Positions 21,893-33,575 are shown, counted from the first letter of the stretch. The stretch is DNA of 64,000 nucleotides from Viola odorata (GCA_963691705.1 OY829545.1:32785475-32849474), one strand, 5' to 3'. Translations and numbers: made by a program. The notes: generated by a model from the sequence alone, not told the origin.

Positions 21893-24800
21893 TGTTGCTA
21901 CCTGAATTTTGACTTACGTCACAACTTTTTTCGTTTTATTGCATGTCGCATTAATAGCCCGTTTACGTTAAATTTCAATCAATTTTTGATCATGGACTAT
22001 TTGTTTTAATATTTCACGTCATTTCACGTCTTTTGAATTTTTCGTATTTTTCTCGTATTTTCGACTAAATCGTATTTTTTGGTTTTCATCAACGTATTTA
22101 CGTATCTTTACGTTTACCACATTTAATAGCTCATCTAAGTCAAATTTCTGTCGATTCTTGGTCCTAGGCTAATTTGTTTAAATATTCCATGTCATTTCGG
22201 GTCTTTTTAGTTTTTCGTATTTTTGACTGTCTTCACGCGAACTTTTCTAGGTCCCGAGTAAGTTTTCTCGGACCGTGGGTCGGACGCGTAATTTCTTTAA
22301 TTGATAATTATGTACTATTTTTCTCTTTCACGCCACCGTGTTCAGTTTCGTTCGATTTTTGTCGTAAGGACATTTATTTTGCGCACAAACGTTTTGACGA
22401 TTCCGAAAGAGAAAATAAATACGTTAACTCAAAATTCTCGTTTATTTTCTGCACGCTAGTTTTCTTGTCTTATTTTTCTGCATGTCGTGGTTTCCTCGGC
22501 TCGGATATATTTTCACTTTCGTACGAATTCGCTCGTACGAAAATATCTCGTTCGTGTCTAATTTCATGCATTAATGACAATTAATGCATGAAATATCCAA
22601 TTTACCTCACATTTCTTCCAAGCTAGCTTCGCCGACTCTACTTTGATCATCACCAAGTCCCATCCGATCAACCAAGGCCACACAAACCCAAACTTGGCCT
22701 CCACTCCGGCTACTGTTCACCCAAGATATTTCTCCCGTCCACTTCAGCCACAAAACCTCCTCCAAACCGACTCCACTTTCCTCTATAAATAGCAAGCTTC
22801 ATGCAACGAAATGAGGGCACCGAAAAATCTCCTCTTAATCTCCATTTCTTGCTCATCCTTCTTGGCAAAAGAGCTCTCCTAGAAAGTAAGCTTCCTCCCT
22901 CTCAAACTCTCTTTAAATTTCATTTTTGGTCTAAAGCATGAAATAAATTGCTAAAACTTACCTCACATGCTTAGTTTCCATGCCAATTTCATTTCCCTTG
23001 CTTCAATTTAATGGTATAAAGTCTTGGGTAATTAATAGCCTAATATGCATGTTAATTAGTTTGTTATCCTATGCTGAAATTTGCTACTATTTTCAATTCC
23101 AAAATTTTCTGTTTTCATGGATATGAGTTGCTGCCATGTAGGGGGTTTATTTGGGGTTGATTAGGGTGAGTTTTTAACATGTTGTAACCACCATGGTGGT
23201 CGGCCATGGTGGCCGGAGTTGAAGGAAAAAGAAGAGATGAGCTACGGGTGCGGGAAAGGAAATTAGAAAGGAAAGGTGATGGGCTGAAGCCCATCTTTGT
23301 TTTTAAATTAAAACTTGGGCTTGGCTTAGGCCAAGCCCATTTTTAAATGCCAAAAATTCTAATGTGGGGCCCGGCCTATTTATTTTTCGTCAATTGTATA
23401 AAATATTCGTATGCTTTTAAAAAACATGTTTAAATTAATTAAAATGATCGTATGCTTTTAAAAATATGTTTTAATTAATCGTATGCTCTTATATCATGTT
23501 TGAATCAATTAATGTTCATATGCTTTTTTTGTGTGTTGAAAGTGATGTAAAATGTCCGTATGCTTTATTTAAACCGTATGACTAGTTTGCATGTTTTTTA
23601 TGCATTATTTAAATCATATGACATACTCGTATGCTCGCATGATATTATTGTGTTTATGCCATGTTTAAATCATTGTGAAAGTTTAATATATAAATAAAGT
23701 AATTATTTGTTATGCCATGCTTGGATAATTATAAATTGCTCATATGAAATAAATGAACTAATTGATTACTTGCTTGCAATGTCTAATTAATTGTTTACTT
23801 GCTTCTTATGTTCAATTATTTATTTATTTGACATGAAATAAAATGTTTATTTGTTTATCATGTTTATTCAAATATTTATTCGTTAAATAAATATTGCATG
23901 CGCTCTTTATTATTTATTTATTTTCAAACCTTCGCTAACACTCTCGCTTTGTAGGTTAACCTTTGAACCTTCACTAGAAAAGTACGTTTTACCTTTCTTT
24001 TATTTAATTTAAATGATTTCCGTAAAAGTTATTTGCATACGAATCATCCTAAGTTAGGAATCCAAGAATGGGCCTAAGCCCGGCCCATTAGAATTGTAGG
24101 CATTATTTCCATGCATTCGTATACAATAATTAATCGTCAATTACTTTTAATTGCATAAATGAGGTAATAATTAATTGCTAAACTTGTTGTAATAATTAAT
24201 TACCCATTTTTACTTGTTGTGATAATTAATTACCCATTTTTCACTTGTTGTAATAATTAGTATTTCACTTGTTGTAATAATTAGTTAGATAGTTATTCCG
24301 ACCTCCAATTTGTAATAATTAGATAAATAGTTATTATTTTGGATTGTGGCTTGTAATAATTAGCTAAGTAGTTAAATCGTGTATGTTTGTATACCTAAAG
24401 TATTTATGTCAATTGTCGTCGATCGGGGTTCGTCCAAGAGGTAAGATTACCTTAAACGTTTCCTTGTATGTTCACACGAAGGTCCAAAGCCTTAACCTTA
24501 GCGTATACATGACCACTTAGGAAACGCTAGAACCACCAAATCGTATGCATGACATATAGAATTGTTAGCAATTAAAATCGACCCACATGCCTACATGTTT
24601 ACATCACTCGCATTTAATTACCATGAGATTAATTGTTTTCTTGTTAAGTGATACGCATGATGGTTCCAAAGGCCATACCAACCTATGTGCATTCATAAAA
24701 AATGTACTTCGCTAGTTTCAACCATGATAGATCACGTAGTAACTAAGTCATGCATGGCTCGATGAAAAGGGGGAACGTCCGCTCTAGCATAAGAGACAAA

Positions 24801-25324
24801 ATGGTAACCCCATCCCTCTGACCCAAACGGAAATAACATGTCCCTACGAAAAATGCTAAGATGTAACGTCACCTTTGAGGGCCAAATCGCGTCAAAAATG
24901 TTTAGATAATCGGAAAGTGTCCCAATTCGGTAAGCGGACTTTGTTGGCACGATTCGATCATTGGCCTATGTAAATGATCGGAAAGTGACTTGAGTTCGTG
25001 GGAAGAGGAGGTTGACATGCTTCGATCGTCTAAACAAATCTTTGTATATCAAAACTGTCTTCAAACACCTTTTTTACCAGTAACCTTTTTAGGATACGAC
25101 TTGGGTGCCTAACACCTTCCCAAGTCCATAAATACGACCTCGAACCATCGTTCTTTGGTTTAGACCATTGTGCCTTAGTTTATTTATTTTATGCCATGAC
25201 GCTTAGGTTCCCTAAACCTTAGAAATTAGGGTGGCGACTTCATTGTATTATGCGAAGCATCCATTTATGCTTAGCATCCGTCCCAAACCTTAAACTCGTT
25301 TTCAACCAAAAAGGGGGTGCGACA
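21893..25324 (+). mobile_element. D 3' LTR (3.43 kb)
   Basis: Starts TGTTGCTACC, ends GTGCGACA. The TATA box is at 22784-22792. It includes the 640-bp segment missing from the 5' LTR and the CTTGTTGTAATAATTA repeats at 24180-24290. Confidence 0.9.
22784..22792 (+). promoter_or_regulatory. TATA box of the D 3' LTR
   Basis: TATAAATAG, same context as in the 5' LTR. It could drive read-out transcription into C. Confidence 0.6.
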
Positions 25325-25329
25325 CTAAG
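25325..25329. repeat. Target-site duplication of element D, right copy
   Basis: CTAAG, matching 7109-7113. Confidence 0.9.
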
Positions 25330-26879
25330 TGTGGGGAGGGATTTATTTGTGTGTTTGTTTGCATGGTTAATTTTCCGCTTGTTGCATGATTGCATGATTT
25401 TTTAGATTTTTCAAAACTTTTTCGGATTTTCATTTTTAGGATTTTGCTAGCTATTTCAACACTGCCCAGTTTTAAAACCCGCATGTATGGACACACACTT
25501 TTTTCTTGGGCACGATGAACAAAACTGCCGTTCACCATGTCGTGCCCCAGACAGTTATGCTCTGCTACTAACCCTTATATCTGCATCTAGGCCTGGATAT
25601 CAGTAGTCAAAACAGCACCTTGTGAGCATATTGAGCCTCCATGCCATATATTTTTCATGTGCGAATAGAATGCTTAGTTAGGCACTGGCTGGACTTGCAT
25701 GATACCCCTGGGTATAGGCACCATTAGACTTGAGAAAGCAACAAAATGACGAAAGTCTTCGCATCAATGTCTTATTTCTTTCTTTCTTTCTTTTCTCTTC
25801 TTTTCTCTCACTTTTTATCATCTTACCCTCGACATTCACCTACCCCTCCCTTTTCTTCCTTTCTCTTGACCGCTTGAGCTTATTTTTCTTGATTGTATAA
25901 ATGAGGTGATTTTCCTTGGCAAGTAAGCAGCAATTGTTGAGGGTAGTGTGGGGAAGCAGAAAGAGTTCCCCCAGAAAAGTCTAAGTGTGGGGAAGCAGAA
26001 ATATTTAAGGCTTCAGTGCAGAAAGCAAAGATCTAGGGCAAGAAAATTAAAAAAAATTCTTCAGCCCTGGTCTATTCTAAAATGATCCGAGCTCCCCCAG
26101 AAAAGTCTAAGTATGGGGAAGCCAAAAAGTCAAACTTCAGTGCTGGAAGCAGATCTAGGGCAAGACACCTCAGAAGTCTCCTGCCCTAGTTGAATCAAAA
26201 GCTAGAAAGGTTCGTGTCCCTACTTAAAAAAAAAAAAAAAAAAAGAAGAAGAAGAAGAAAAGAAAAGAAAAAATATATAGAATAAAAGAATCAAAATAAA
26301 AGAAGGGGGTAAATGCGAATAAAAGAATTTGCTCTAGCACCGCATCAAGAGAAGAATTTCCTACCCAAGAAAAAGAAATCTTGTCTAGCCCTCACCTCAG
26401 CTGCATCATCCTGCCCTCGACGAGCACTGTCTTACCAACCTCGCCTTTTTCCTAGCCAAGGAATCCATCCAGGTTTGAGTTGGTTGTCTCTCTTCTTTCT
26501 CTTCCTTCTCTTCCTATTTTCTCTCTTTCTGTTTTATTCTTTCCCTTCCCTTTTCTTCTTCTTTTTCCTTCTTTTTCTAAGCCTAGCCTTTCCCTTTTCT
26601 TTCTTTTTACTGATGTGAAGTTCTTTCCGATTGATTGATTGCCCATGCATGTGTACTACGTACTCAGATTGATGTGCAAGTCTGATTTTGTGTTGCGCTA
26701 GTTGTATTTAGTTTTGAGTGTTAAACACCTAGCCCTATTTTTGAGTGTGAGTGCATACACTGTACGATCAATTTCTTGCCATTTCATCTAGGACTTATTA
26801 GGAGCCTGATCAACTACTAGTTTTCCTATTTGATAACCGTTTGAGGATTACTTGTGTTTAGGCCTGGATGTGGTAAAGT
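25330..26879 (+). other. C 3' non-coding region between D and E
   Basis: Starts TGTGGGGAGGG, typical of the 3' side of Athila-type elements. A diverged copy of the conserved module lies at 25560-25760 and 26640-26879. A duplicated block of about 130 bp (words CCCCCAGAAAAGTCTAAGT and GATCTAGGGCAAGA) lies at 25960-26200. Purine tract 26229-26285 and pyrimidine-rich 26480-26610. No gene seen. Confidence 0.6.
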
Positions 26880-26884
26880 CTTAT
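26880..26884. repeat. Target-site duplication of element E, left copy
   Basis: CTTAT, repeated at 42841-42845. Confidence 0.9.
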
Positions 26885-27080
26885 TGATAACTATTGATAC
26901 CACTGAAGCGGCATCTCCCCTACCCCGCCGGGTGACCCGGCCATCATACTGTACTTACCGCGGGAGAAGAGGCCCTGTTCATGCCGCTCGTAGCCTGGCG
27001 ACCGACCCTGGGATGGTCGACTTCAGCGGGGGGGCTCTCATGCGACATCCGCATGGCGGCATCCCATCCCAGGTCATCCG

Positions 27081-27120
27081 TGACGTCACTCCGTGTGACG
27101 TCACTCATGTGACATCACTC
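27081..27120 (+). promoter_or_regulatory. Triple TGACG-type (as-1-like) motif in the E 5' LTR
   Basis: TGACGTCACT, TGACGTCACT and TGACATCACT are spaced 15-16 bp apart, about 90-125 bp upstream of the TATA box. Tandem TGACG motifs are the known as-1 element bound by TGA-class bZIP factors. The binding here is inferred. Confidence 0.65.
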
Positions 27121-27204
27121 AAGGCCACTCCAGCGGCATATACCACTCCAGCGACACCTACCCGGGACTATTCCTACCCCTGTCGGTACACTCTTCCCTT
27201 TGTC

Positions 27205-27212
27205 TATAAATA
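27205..27212 (+). promoter_or_regulatory. TATA box of the E 5' LTR
   Basis: TATAAATA, conserved in the 3' LTR at 42630. Transcription would start about 27240. Confidence 0.75.
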
Positions 27213-27416
27213 CCCTCACCTTTTCAGACAAGAGGGTAAGCTTAAGATAGTGTACTGAACCCCTGCCACTTTGACTACTCACACTGACTTTGGCATCGGA
27301 GTGTTTACGCCGGAGACCCCCTCCGGCGCATTGCAGGTGACGAAGACTCCCGCACAGTGTTCCTGACCGCCCCGGATCAAGCCAATCCTGCTCTATACCC
27401 CCAGACTCTTATCAAA

Positions 27417-27434
27417 TGGTGCTTTCATTGAGAG
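27417..27434 (+). promoter_or_regulatory. Putative primer-binding site of E
   Basis: TGGTGCTTTCATTGAGAG begins two bases after the LTR end. I did not assign a tRNA. Confidence 0.55.
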
Positions 27435-27503
27435 CTTTGGTTGATTAAGTGAGTTTTCCTTAGTAACCAAGCTCTGTTTTTTCTTTCTGAGAGTCGAAGG
27501 ATC

Positions 27504-29045
27504 ATGGCTTCGGATTCCGAATCCACGCCCCCTCACACTCGTGGCGGTCACGCGCGTAGGACACTTTTTTCCACGTCTTCGTCCAGTACGTATGTCACAT
27601 CACCTGAAACATCCTCTGCGCAGACACACTTTCTTTTCGAACTGACAGTTGGCACATCGTTTTCTCAACCGAGTACCCCGTTTTCTCAAACGAGTACTCC
27701 ATTTCTGCAAATGGGTTCCCTTGCCTCCTCAATGGGCGCCCCATTTTCTCACGTGGGCGGATCCAGTCGCTCCGTCCCTCCGTTCCTAAGCTCTGGGATG
27801 GATAGCCTCGCTACTCCCTCGGTAAGCTCGATGTTAGCTCTTCGTGCCCACTTGGATTATTTGATCGGGATGGCCGCAGGCCCCTCTTCCAGCACCGCGA
27901 CATTAAGTGTGCCTCCTCAAGTTATTTTCACTCCGTCTATTGTCGCTGATCGACCAGTGTCGCCTCGACGCCAGATGAGTGTCCCTCTGACCTCACCTGC
28001 GATAAGCACACCAATCGGCTTCGCCCAACTGGCAGGCGGACAGGAGGAGCACTACATACCGCGAATACCGCGGACTCCTGTCTCTCAAGTAGAACGGCCG
28101 CTAGATGAATACGGAGAGCGTTGGGACGGCAGAAGAGAGGGAGTCAGTAGAGAGGTATCTATGGAGCGGAGTGAGAGATCAGGCAGTAGGAGGCGTCGAT
28201 CCCGTTCGCCCAGGAGCCGCAGCCGGACTTCCCGGCAGCATCGCACCCCGGAGCCTCGAGGGCACAGGCGACACCTGGACGCGTCTCCTCTTCATCATGA
28301 TCGTGAGATCTTGGATGACACCGCTAGTCATCCTTTCACCCATCGTATAAGGCACCACAGGGTCGGCCGACGTGTCAAGCTCCCCACGGAGTCGTACGAC
28401 GGCACCAGAGACCCGATTTCGCATCTCAACAAGGTGAAGGACTTTGTCCAGTTTCAGACGCACAGCGACGCGGCGTTGTGCCAGATATTCGTCATGACAT
28501 TGTCAGGAGTGGCTCACCTCTGGTTTGAAGGGCTTCCCGCTCGATCAATTGACAATTTTCAGCAACTAGAGGCCAAGTTCAAGAGCCGCTTCAGTACAAC
28601 TATCCCTATTCGGAAATCCACGGCAGCCTTGTTTGATATATGTAGAAAGCCAGAGGAATCTTTGAATAGCTATGTTGGTCGCTTTGATACGGAAATGTCA
28701 TTAACCCCTAGTATCACTATTGATTTTGCTATAGAAGCTTTGAAGCGGAATTGTGGATATGGGAAGCCGAGGGACACGTTGATGGTGGACCCCCCAATGA
28801 CCTTAGATGCGTTAAGGTTGAAGGCCCACAATTATGCGAGAATGGAAGAGGAGGAGTATAGAATCAGGATGCGGGATACGCCTCCGAACGCCCCTCCTGC
28901 TCCTGCGGCTCAAGCCAGTATGACCCACGACATGCGTCCGAGTGATGAATACACCCAGCGGAAAGATTACATTCCCAAGGTGTCGAGCCGCCAGAAGAGC
29001 AATTTCCCTAGAGGAAGGGGCGGCGGTCAGAATGTCCAGCGATAG
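27504..29045 (+). CDS. gag: E gag protein
   Basis: Open 513-residue frame from MASDSESTPP. Serine/threonine-rich N-terminus, then an arginine/serine-rich basic section (about residues 210-255; RRRRSRSPRSRSRTSR) likely to bind RNA or direct the protein to the nucleus. From about residue 290 comes the retrotransposon gag domain (PF03732 type; LPTESYDGTRDP, ALCQIFVMTLSGVAHLWF, FKSRFSTTIPIRKS, SLNSYVGRFD). The stop TAG at 29043 is followed in the same frame by a knuckle-like segment, so the original polyprotein probably continued. It acts in particle formation for E, and perhaps for related deleted copies. Confidence 0.85.
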   Translation: MASDSESTPPHTRGGHARRTLFSTSSSSTYVTSPETSSAQTHFLFELTVGTSFSQPSTPFSQTSTPFLQMGSLASSMGAPFSHVGGSSRSVPPFLSSGMDSLATPSVSSMLALRAHLDYLIGMAAGPSSSTATLSVPPQVIFTPSIVADRPVSPRRQMSVPLTSPAISTPIGFAQLAGGQEEHYIPRIPRTPVSQVERPLDEYGERWDGRREGVSREVSMERSERSGSRRRRSRSPRSRSRTSRQHRTPEPRGHRRHLDASPLHHDREILDDTASHPFTHRIRHHRVGRRVKLPTESYDGTRDPISHLNKVKDFVQFQTHSDAALCQIFVMTLSGVAHLWFEGLPARSIDNFQQLEAKFKSRFSTTIPIRKSTAALFDICRKPEESLNSYVGRFDTEMSLTPSITIDFAIEALKRNCGYGKPRDTLMVDPPMTLDALRLKAHNYARMEEEEYRIRMRDTPPNAPPAPAAQASMTHDMRPSDEYTQRKDYIPKVSSRQKSNFPRGRGGGQNVQR

Positions 29046-29544
29046 GCGCATCCTCCTAAGGGTCGAACATACGATCCCGACCTCCCACCCCTTACACTCC
29101 CACGAGCGGAAATCTTAGCTATTATTCAGCAGCGGAACTTGCCGATTCGCTACCCCGCCCTTGTAAAGCCAGGGGTGGTCATGGGAGGAAGGGAAAATGC
29201 TTTTTGTAAATTCCATAAGGTCAAGGGACATTCCACAGAGGCATGCAGGGAGTTAAAGTTGACAATAAAGCGGCTATTGGAAGAAGGCTATCTTGGAGAA
29301 TTTGCCACTCGAATGAGAGAAGAAACTAGGAGCGCCCCCCGCGCGGAGCATTAGGCGACCATCCATTGCCTCCTCCCCTTGGGAGCAGTGGGACTTCTGG
29401 CGCAAGGGGAAAGGAGTTGTTAACAATGTGTGATGAGGATGTCCCCATCATCAACATTATCGCTGGCGGCGCGTCGTTCCTAGATGAGATTACCCCAACA
29501 ATGTCCTTGACGGGAGAGAAGCGGAAACGGGGAGGCCAGCCGGC
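29046..29544 (+). pseudogene. E gag-protease linker with knuckle-like motif, cut by the gap
   Basis: In the gag frame: FCKFHKVKGHSTEACRELK, a zinc-knuckle-like motif with His in place of the second Cys, and KRLLEEGYLGEF. There is a TAG at 29352, then a shift to another frame reading INIIAGGASFLDE, the segment that usually precedes the protease in this lineage. It then runs into the unsequenced gap. Confidence 0.7.
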
Positions 29545-29744
29545 NNNNNNNNNNNNNNNNNNNNNNNNNNNNNNNNNNNNNNNNNNNNNNNNNNNNNNNN
29601 NNNNNNNNNNNNNNNNNNNNNNNNNNNNNNNNNNNNNNNNNNNNNNNNNNNNNNNNNNNNNNNNNNNNNNNNNNNNNNNNNNNNNNNNNNNNNNNNNNNN
29701 NNNNNNNNNNNNNNNNNNNNNNNNNNNNNNNNNNNNNNNNNNNN
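29545..29744. other. Assembly gap of 200 N
   Basis: Exactly 200 N. The sequence stops before the protease and resumes at the catalytic region of RT. A real element needs well over 1 kb here, so 200 is a placeholder length and not the true distance. Confidence 0.95.
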
Positions 29745-32360
29745 GACAATGTACTGGTCAAGAGCAGAAGTTTCAGTGACTATCTGGCCAATTTGCAGGA
29801 AGTGTTTGATACGTTAAGGAAGTACCAGATAAAGTTGAATCCCCGCAAGTGCGCGTTCGCATTCCAAACAGGCAAATTCTTGGGGTATGTGGTAAGCCAA
29901 AAGGGCATCCAACCGTACCCGTCAAAGACTAAGGCTATCCATGATATGGTATCGCCGCGAACCCTTCAGGAGGTTCAGAGATTGACAGGACGCATCATTG
30001 CTCTAGGACGGTTCATCTCTAAGCAAGGCGAGAAGTGCCTGCCGTTCTTCAAAGTTATACGCAAGAAAGCTCCTTTTGGGTGGACACAAGAATGCGAAGA
30101 GGCGTTCATGAGTTTGAAAGCTTACTTGTCGTCCAACTTGGTGCTAACACGACCAGAGTCGGGCGACACTTTATTTTTGTACCTTGGCGCCGCGGACGAA
30201 GTGGTCAGTGCTGTTCTGGTCCGGGAGGATAATTACGCCCACCGACCTGTCTTCTTCGTCAGTCACGTGTTAAAAGATGCAAAGGTACGGTACACCCACC
30301 TTGAGAAGGTGGCGTTCGCCCTGATACAGTCCACACGAAAGATGGACAGATATTTTCAGGCCCATCCGGTCATCGTGCTCACGGACCAGCCTTTGAGAAG
30401 GATTTTCAGGAAACCAGAATCCTCGGGGAGGATGTTGATCTGGTCAATTGAGCTAGAGCAATATGGACTACAATACAAAGCTCGGCCGTCTCTAAAAACT
30501 CAGGTTTTGGCAGATTTCATAGCCGAGTGCACATTTACTGGGGACAAGGCGGTAGAGCCGCTTGAGAGGAAAGAAAGTGATGGCGCCAAAAATCAGGAAC
30601 TGGCGGGAGCTGGAATATACATGGTCGGGTCACACGATGTGCAGGTGCGGAACGCCATCAGAATCCTACAACCGCTGTCCAACAACGCAGCAGAGTCTGA
30701 AGCGTTATTGGCAGGGCTTAGAGTAGGAAGGAACCTCTTCGCCAGAGCTGAGAATGACCTGGTAGCTAAAGCCCCACGGTTGATAATGCGAGGGGACTCC
30801 AACTTGATAATTGATCAAGTCTTGGGACATTCCCAAGCTAGAGAACCGATCATGGCGCAATACCTCTCGAAAGTGAAAAGGGAGTTGACAGAAATGGAAC
30901 AAAGTGGTGTGTGCGTCACTTTCGAACATATCCCTTGGGAGGATAATACCGAGGCGGATAGTCTTGCCAAGATGGCAGCCAATCAGGAGGCCGCTATTCC
31001 AGAGGACGTGTACTATGAAGAAAGGTCATTGTCGTCCTTCATGGAGGAAAAGTTGTCGCTATGTGTAGAGGAGATTGAAAAGGATTGGAGGATCCCTGTG
31101 ATAAAATTTTTGAAGCATGAGGAGCTCCCAAGCGACAGTGTAGAAAAGAAAAAAGTATTGAAGCAAGCGGCGAGGTGCACTTATTATGATGGGGTGCTAA
31201 TTCGGAGATGTTTCTCGCACCCGGCCGCAAAATGCATAACGGAACAAGAAGGCCTCCATACCCTATGTGAGATCCATGAGGGCATCTGCGGCATGCATGT
31301 GTCGGGTGGTACCATGGCCGCGCAGGTGTTTCGGTCAGGATTCTATTGGCCCACTATTCGCAGGGATTGTAACAACTTTGTGCAGTCGTGCCATAGATGT
31401 CAAGAATTTGCCAAAATCCCTCGACGACCTGCCACTGAAATATCTCAGATCGTGGCACCTTGTCCTTTTGCTAAGTGGGGAATCGATATCTTAGGCCCTT
31501 TTCGTAAGGCAAGGTCCCAACTGAAATTTGTAATTGTGGCAGTGGACTACTTTACTAAATGGGCAGAAGCAGAAGCGGTAGCCACTATTACGACAGAAAA
31601 GGTATGGCACTTCTTTAAGCACTAAGTGATCATGCGCTTCGGGGTGCCTCGCGTGCTAGTTAGTGACAATAGGGCGCAATTTACCAGCCGCTTCTTCAAG
31701 GAGCAATGCGAAGAATTTCAGATTGAACAGAGGTTCTCCTCTGTGGCGTATCCCCAGACTAATGGCCAGGCGGAGGTGACCAACCGAAGCATTCTGAGCG
31801 GCATCAAGAAAAATCTCGAAGGGTCGAAAAAGAAGTGGCCAGATGAGTTACCCTATATAATATGGGCTTACCGCATGACCATCAAAACAAGTACGGGTGA
31901 GACGCCTTTTGCGATGGCTTTTGGTACCGAAGCGGTAACGCCTGTCGAAATTGGCACCCTAAGCTTGAGGGTGGAATATTTCAAAGAGGAATTAAATGAG
32001 GAGAGGTTACGAGCTAACCTTGACATGCTCCCTAAGGCGTGCGAGGAAGCTCTATTGAAAATAATGTACTATAAAAGAAGAATGACGCGGTATCACAACA
32101 GACATGTTAAGGAGCGGCTGCTCAAGGCGGGAGACCTCGTGCTCAGGGATAAGCGAGCGGCGGGCCAACGAATGTGGAAACTTAGCTCAAGCTGGGAAGG
32201 TCCGTACCGCGTCACTCGTGTCATCGGGAAGAGGGTGTATCACCTCGAAACGGTTGACGGTACTCCCTTACCTAACTCTTGGAATATTGCTAGATTAAAA
32301 TTATATCATGCTAAAATTGGACATGCCGTTGAGCATGGTTTTAAAATTTGTAAAATATAA
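29745..32360 (+). pseudogene. pol: E pol: RT (C-terminal half), RNase H, second RNase H, integrase
   Basis: Starts at DNVLVKS, the YVDD box region, with Asn in place of the second Asp. RT thumb follows (LNPRKCAFAF, FLGYVVSQKGIQ), then a gypsy RNase H (about residues 130-250; VSHVLKDAKVRY). A second, archaeal-type RNase H follows (about 285-410; NNAAESEALLAGL, RGDSNLIIDQVLG, DNTEADSLAKMA). The integrase has an HHCC finger (about 510-555) and DDE residues in GIDILGP, VSDN and NGQAEV. The TAA at 31623 breaks the integrase between the first and second acidic residues. The frame ends inside the first units of the hairpin array. Confidence 0.9.
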
Positions 32361-33575
32361 CATGCCATTGAGCATGGTTTTGAAATTTGTAAAATATAAC
32401 ATACCGTTGAGCATGGTTTTGAAATTAGTGAAATTCGACATGCCGTTGAGCATGATTTTGAAATTTGTAAAATATAACATGCCGTTGAGCATGATTTTGA
32501 AATTTGTAAAATATAACATGCCGTTAAGCATGGTTTTGAAATTTGTAAAATATAACATGTCGTTGAGCATGGGTTTGAAATTTGTGAAATTTTGACATGC
32601 CGTGGGCATGGTCTTTTGAAAGTGAAATTTCGACATGCCGTGGGCATGGTCTTTTGAAAGTGAAATTTCGACATGCCGTGGGCATGGTCTTGTGAAATTG
32701 AAATTTTGACATGCCGTGGGCATGGTCTTTGAAATATCGACATGCCGTGGGCATGGTCTTTTGAAATTGAAATATCGACATGTCGTGGGCATGGTCTTTT
32801 GAAATTAACATTTTGACATGCCGTGGGCATGGTCTTTGAAATATCGACATGCCGTGGGCATGGTCTTTTGAAAGTGAAATTTTGACATGCCGTGGGCATG
32901 GTCTTTGAAATATCGACATGTCGTGGGCATGGTCTTTTGAAAGTGAAATTTCAACATGCCGTGGGCATGGTCTTTAGAAATTAAAATTTTGACATGTCGT
33001 GGGCATGGTCTTTGAAATATCGACATGCCGTGGTCATGGTCTTTTGAAATTAAAATTTTGACATGCCGTGGGCATAGTTTTTGAAATATCGACATGCCGT
33101 GGGCATGGTCTTTTGAAATTAAAATTTTGACATGTCGTGGGCATGGTCTTTTGAAAGTGAAATTTCGACATGCCGTGGGCATGGTCTTTGAAATATCGAC
33201 ATGCCGTGGGCATGGTCTTTTGAAAGTGAAATTTCGACATGCCGTGGGCATGGTCTTGTGAAATTGAAATTTTGACATGCCATGGGAATGGTCTTTGAAA
33301 TATCGACATGTCGTGGGCATGGTCTTTGAAATAGCGACATGCCGTGGGCATGGTTTTGTGAAATTGAAATTTTGACATGCCGTGGGCATGGTCTTTGAAA
33401 TATCGACATGCCGTGGGGATGGTCTTTTGAAATTGAAATATCGACATGCCGTGGGCATGGTCTTTTGAAATTAAAATTTTGACATGCCGTGGGCATGGTC
33501 TTTGAAATATCAACATGCCGTGGGCATGGTCTTGTGAAATTGAAATTTTGACATGCCGTGGGCATGGTCTAACAA
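32320..33575. repeat. Hairpin minisatellite after pol of E
   Basis: About 35 units. The first seven are spaced 39 bp and carry CATGCCGTTGAGCATG. The rest alternate between about 38 and 30 bp and carry CATGCCGTGGGCATG, a 6-bp inverted repeat around GTG. Unit 1 is translated as the end of the integrase frame. Long minus-strand ORFs through it are artefacts of the repeat. Confidence 0.9.

Larger units (their letters stand above)
7114..25324 (+). mobile_element. Element D: Ogre-like gypsy retrotransposon, gag only
   Basis: 18.2 kb, ends TGTTGCTACC and GTGCGACA, TSD CTAAG. It is related to B through LTR ends, polypurine tract, ORF1, gag and 3' UTR. The protease core, RT, RNase H and integrase are all missing. 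The LTRs look about 99% alike where they align, so insertion was recent and the enzymes presumably came from another element. It carries a private array of about 182-bp repeats between ORF1 and gag. Confidence 0.9.
26885..27414 (+). mobile_element. E 5' LTR
   Basis: 530 bp, matched by 42310-42840. The promoter has three TGACGTCA-type motifs and a TATA box at 27205. Confidence 0.9.

Noticed and set aside
26854..27258. 134-codon ORF in the E 5' LTR, repeated at 42297-42683
   Set aside because: It spans the LTR promoter and target-site border; conservation is due to LTR duplication.
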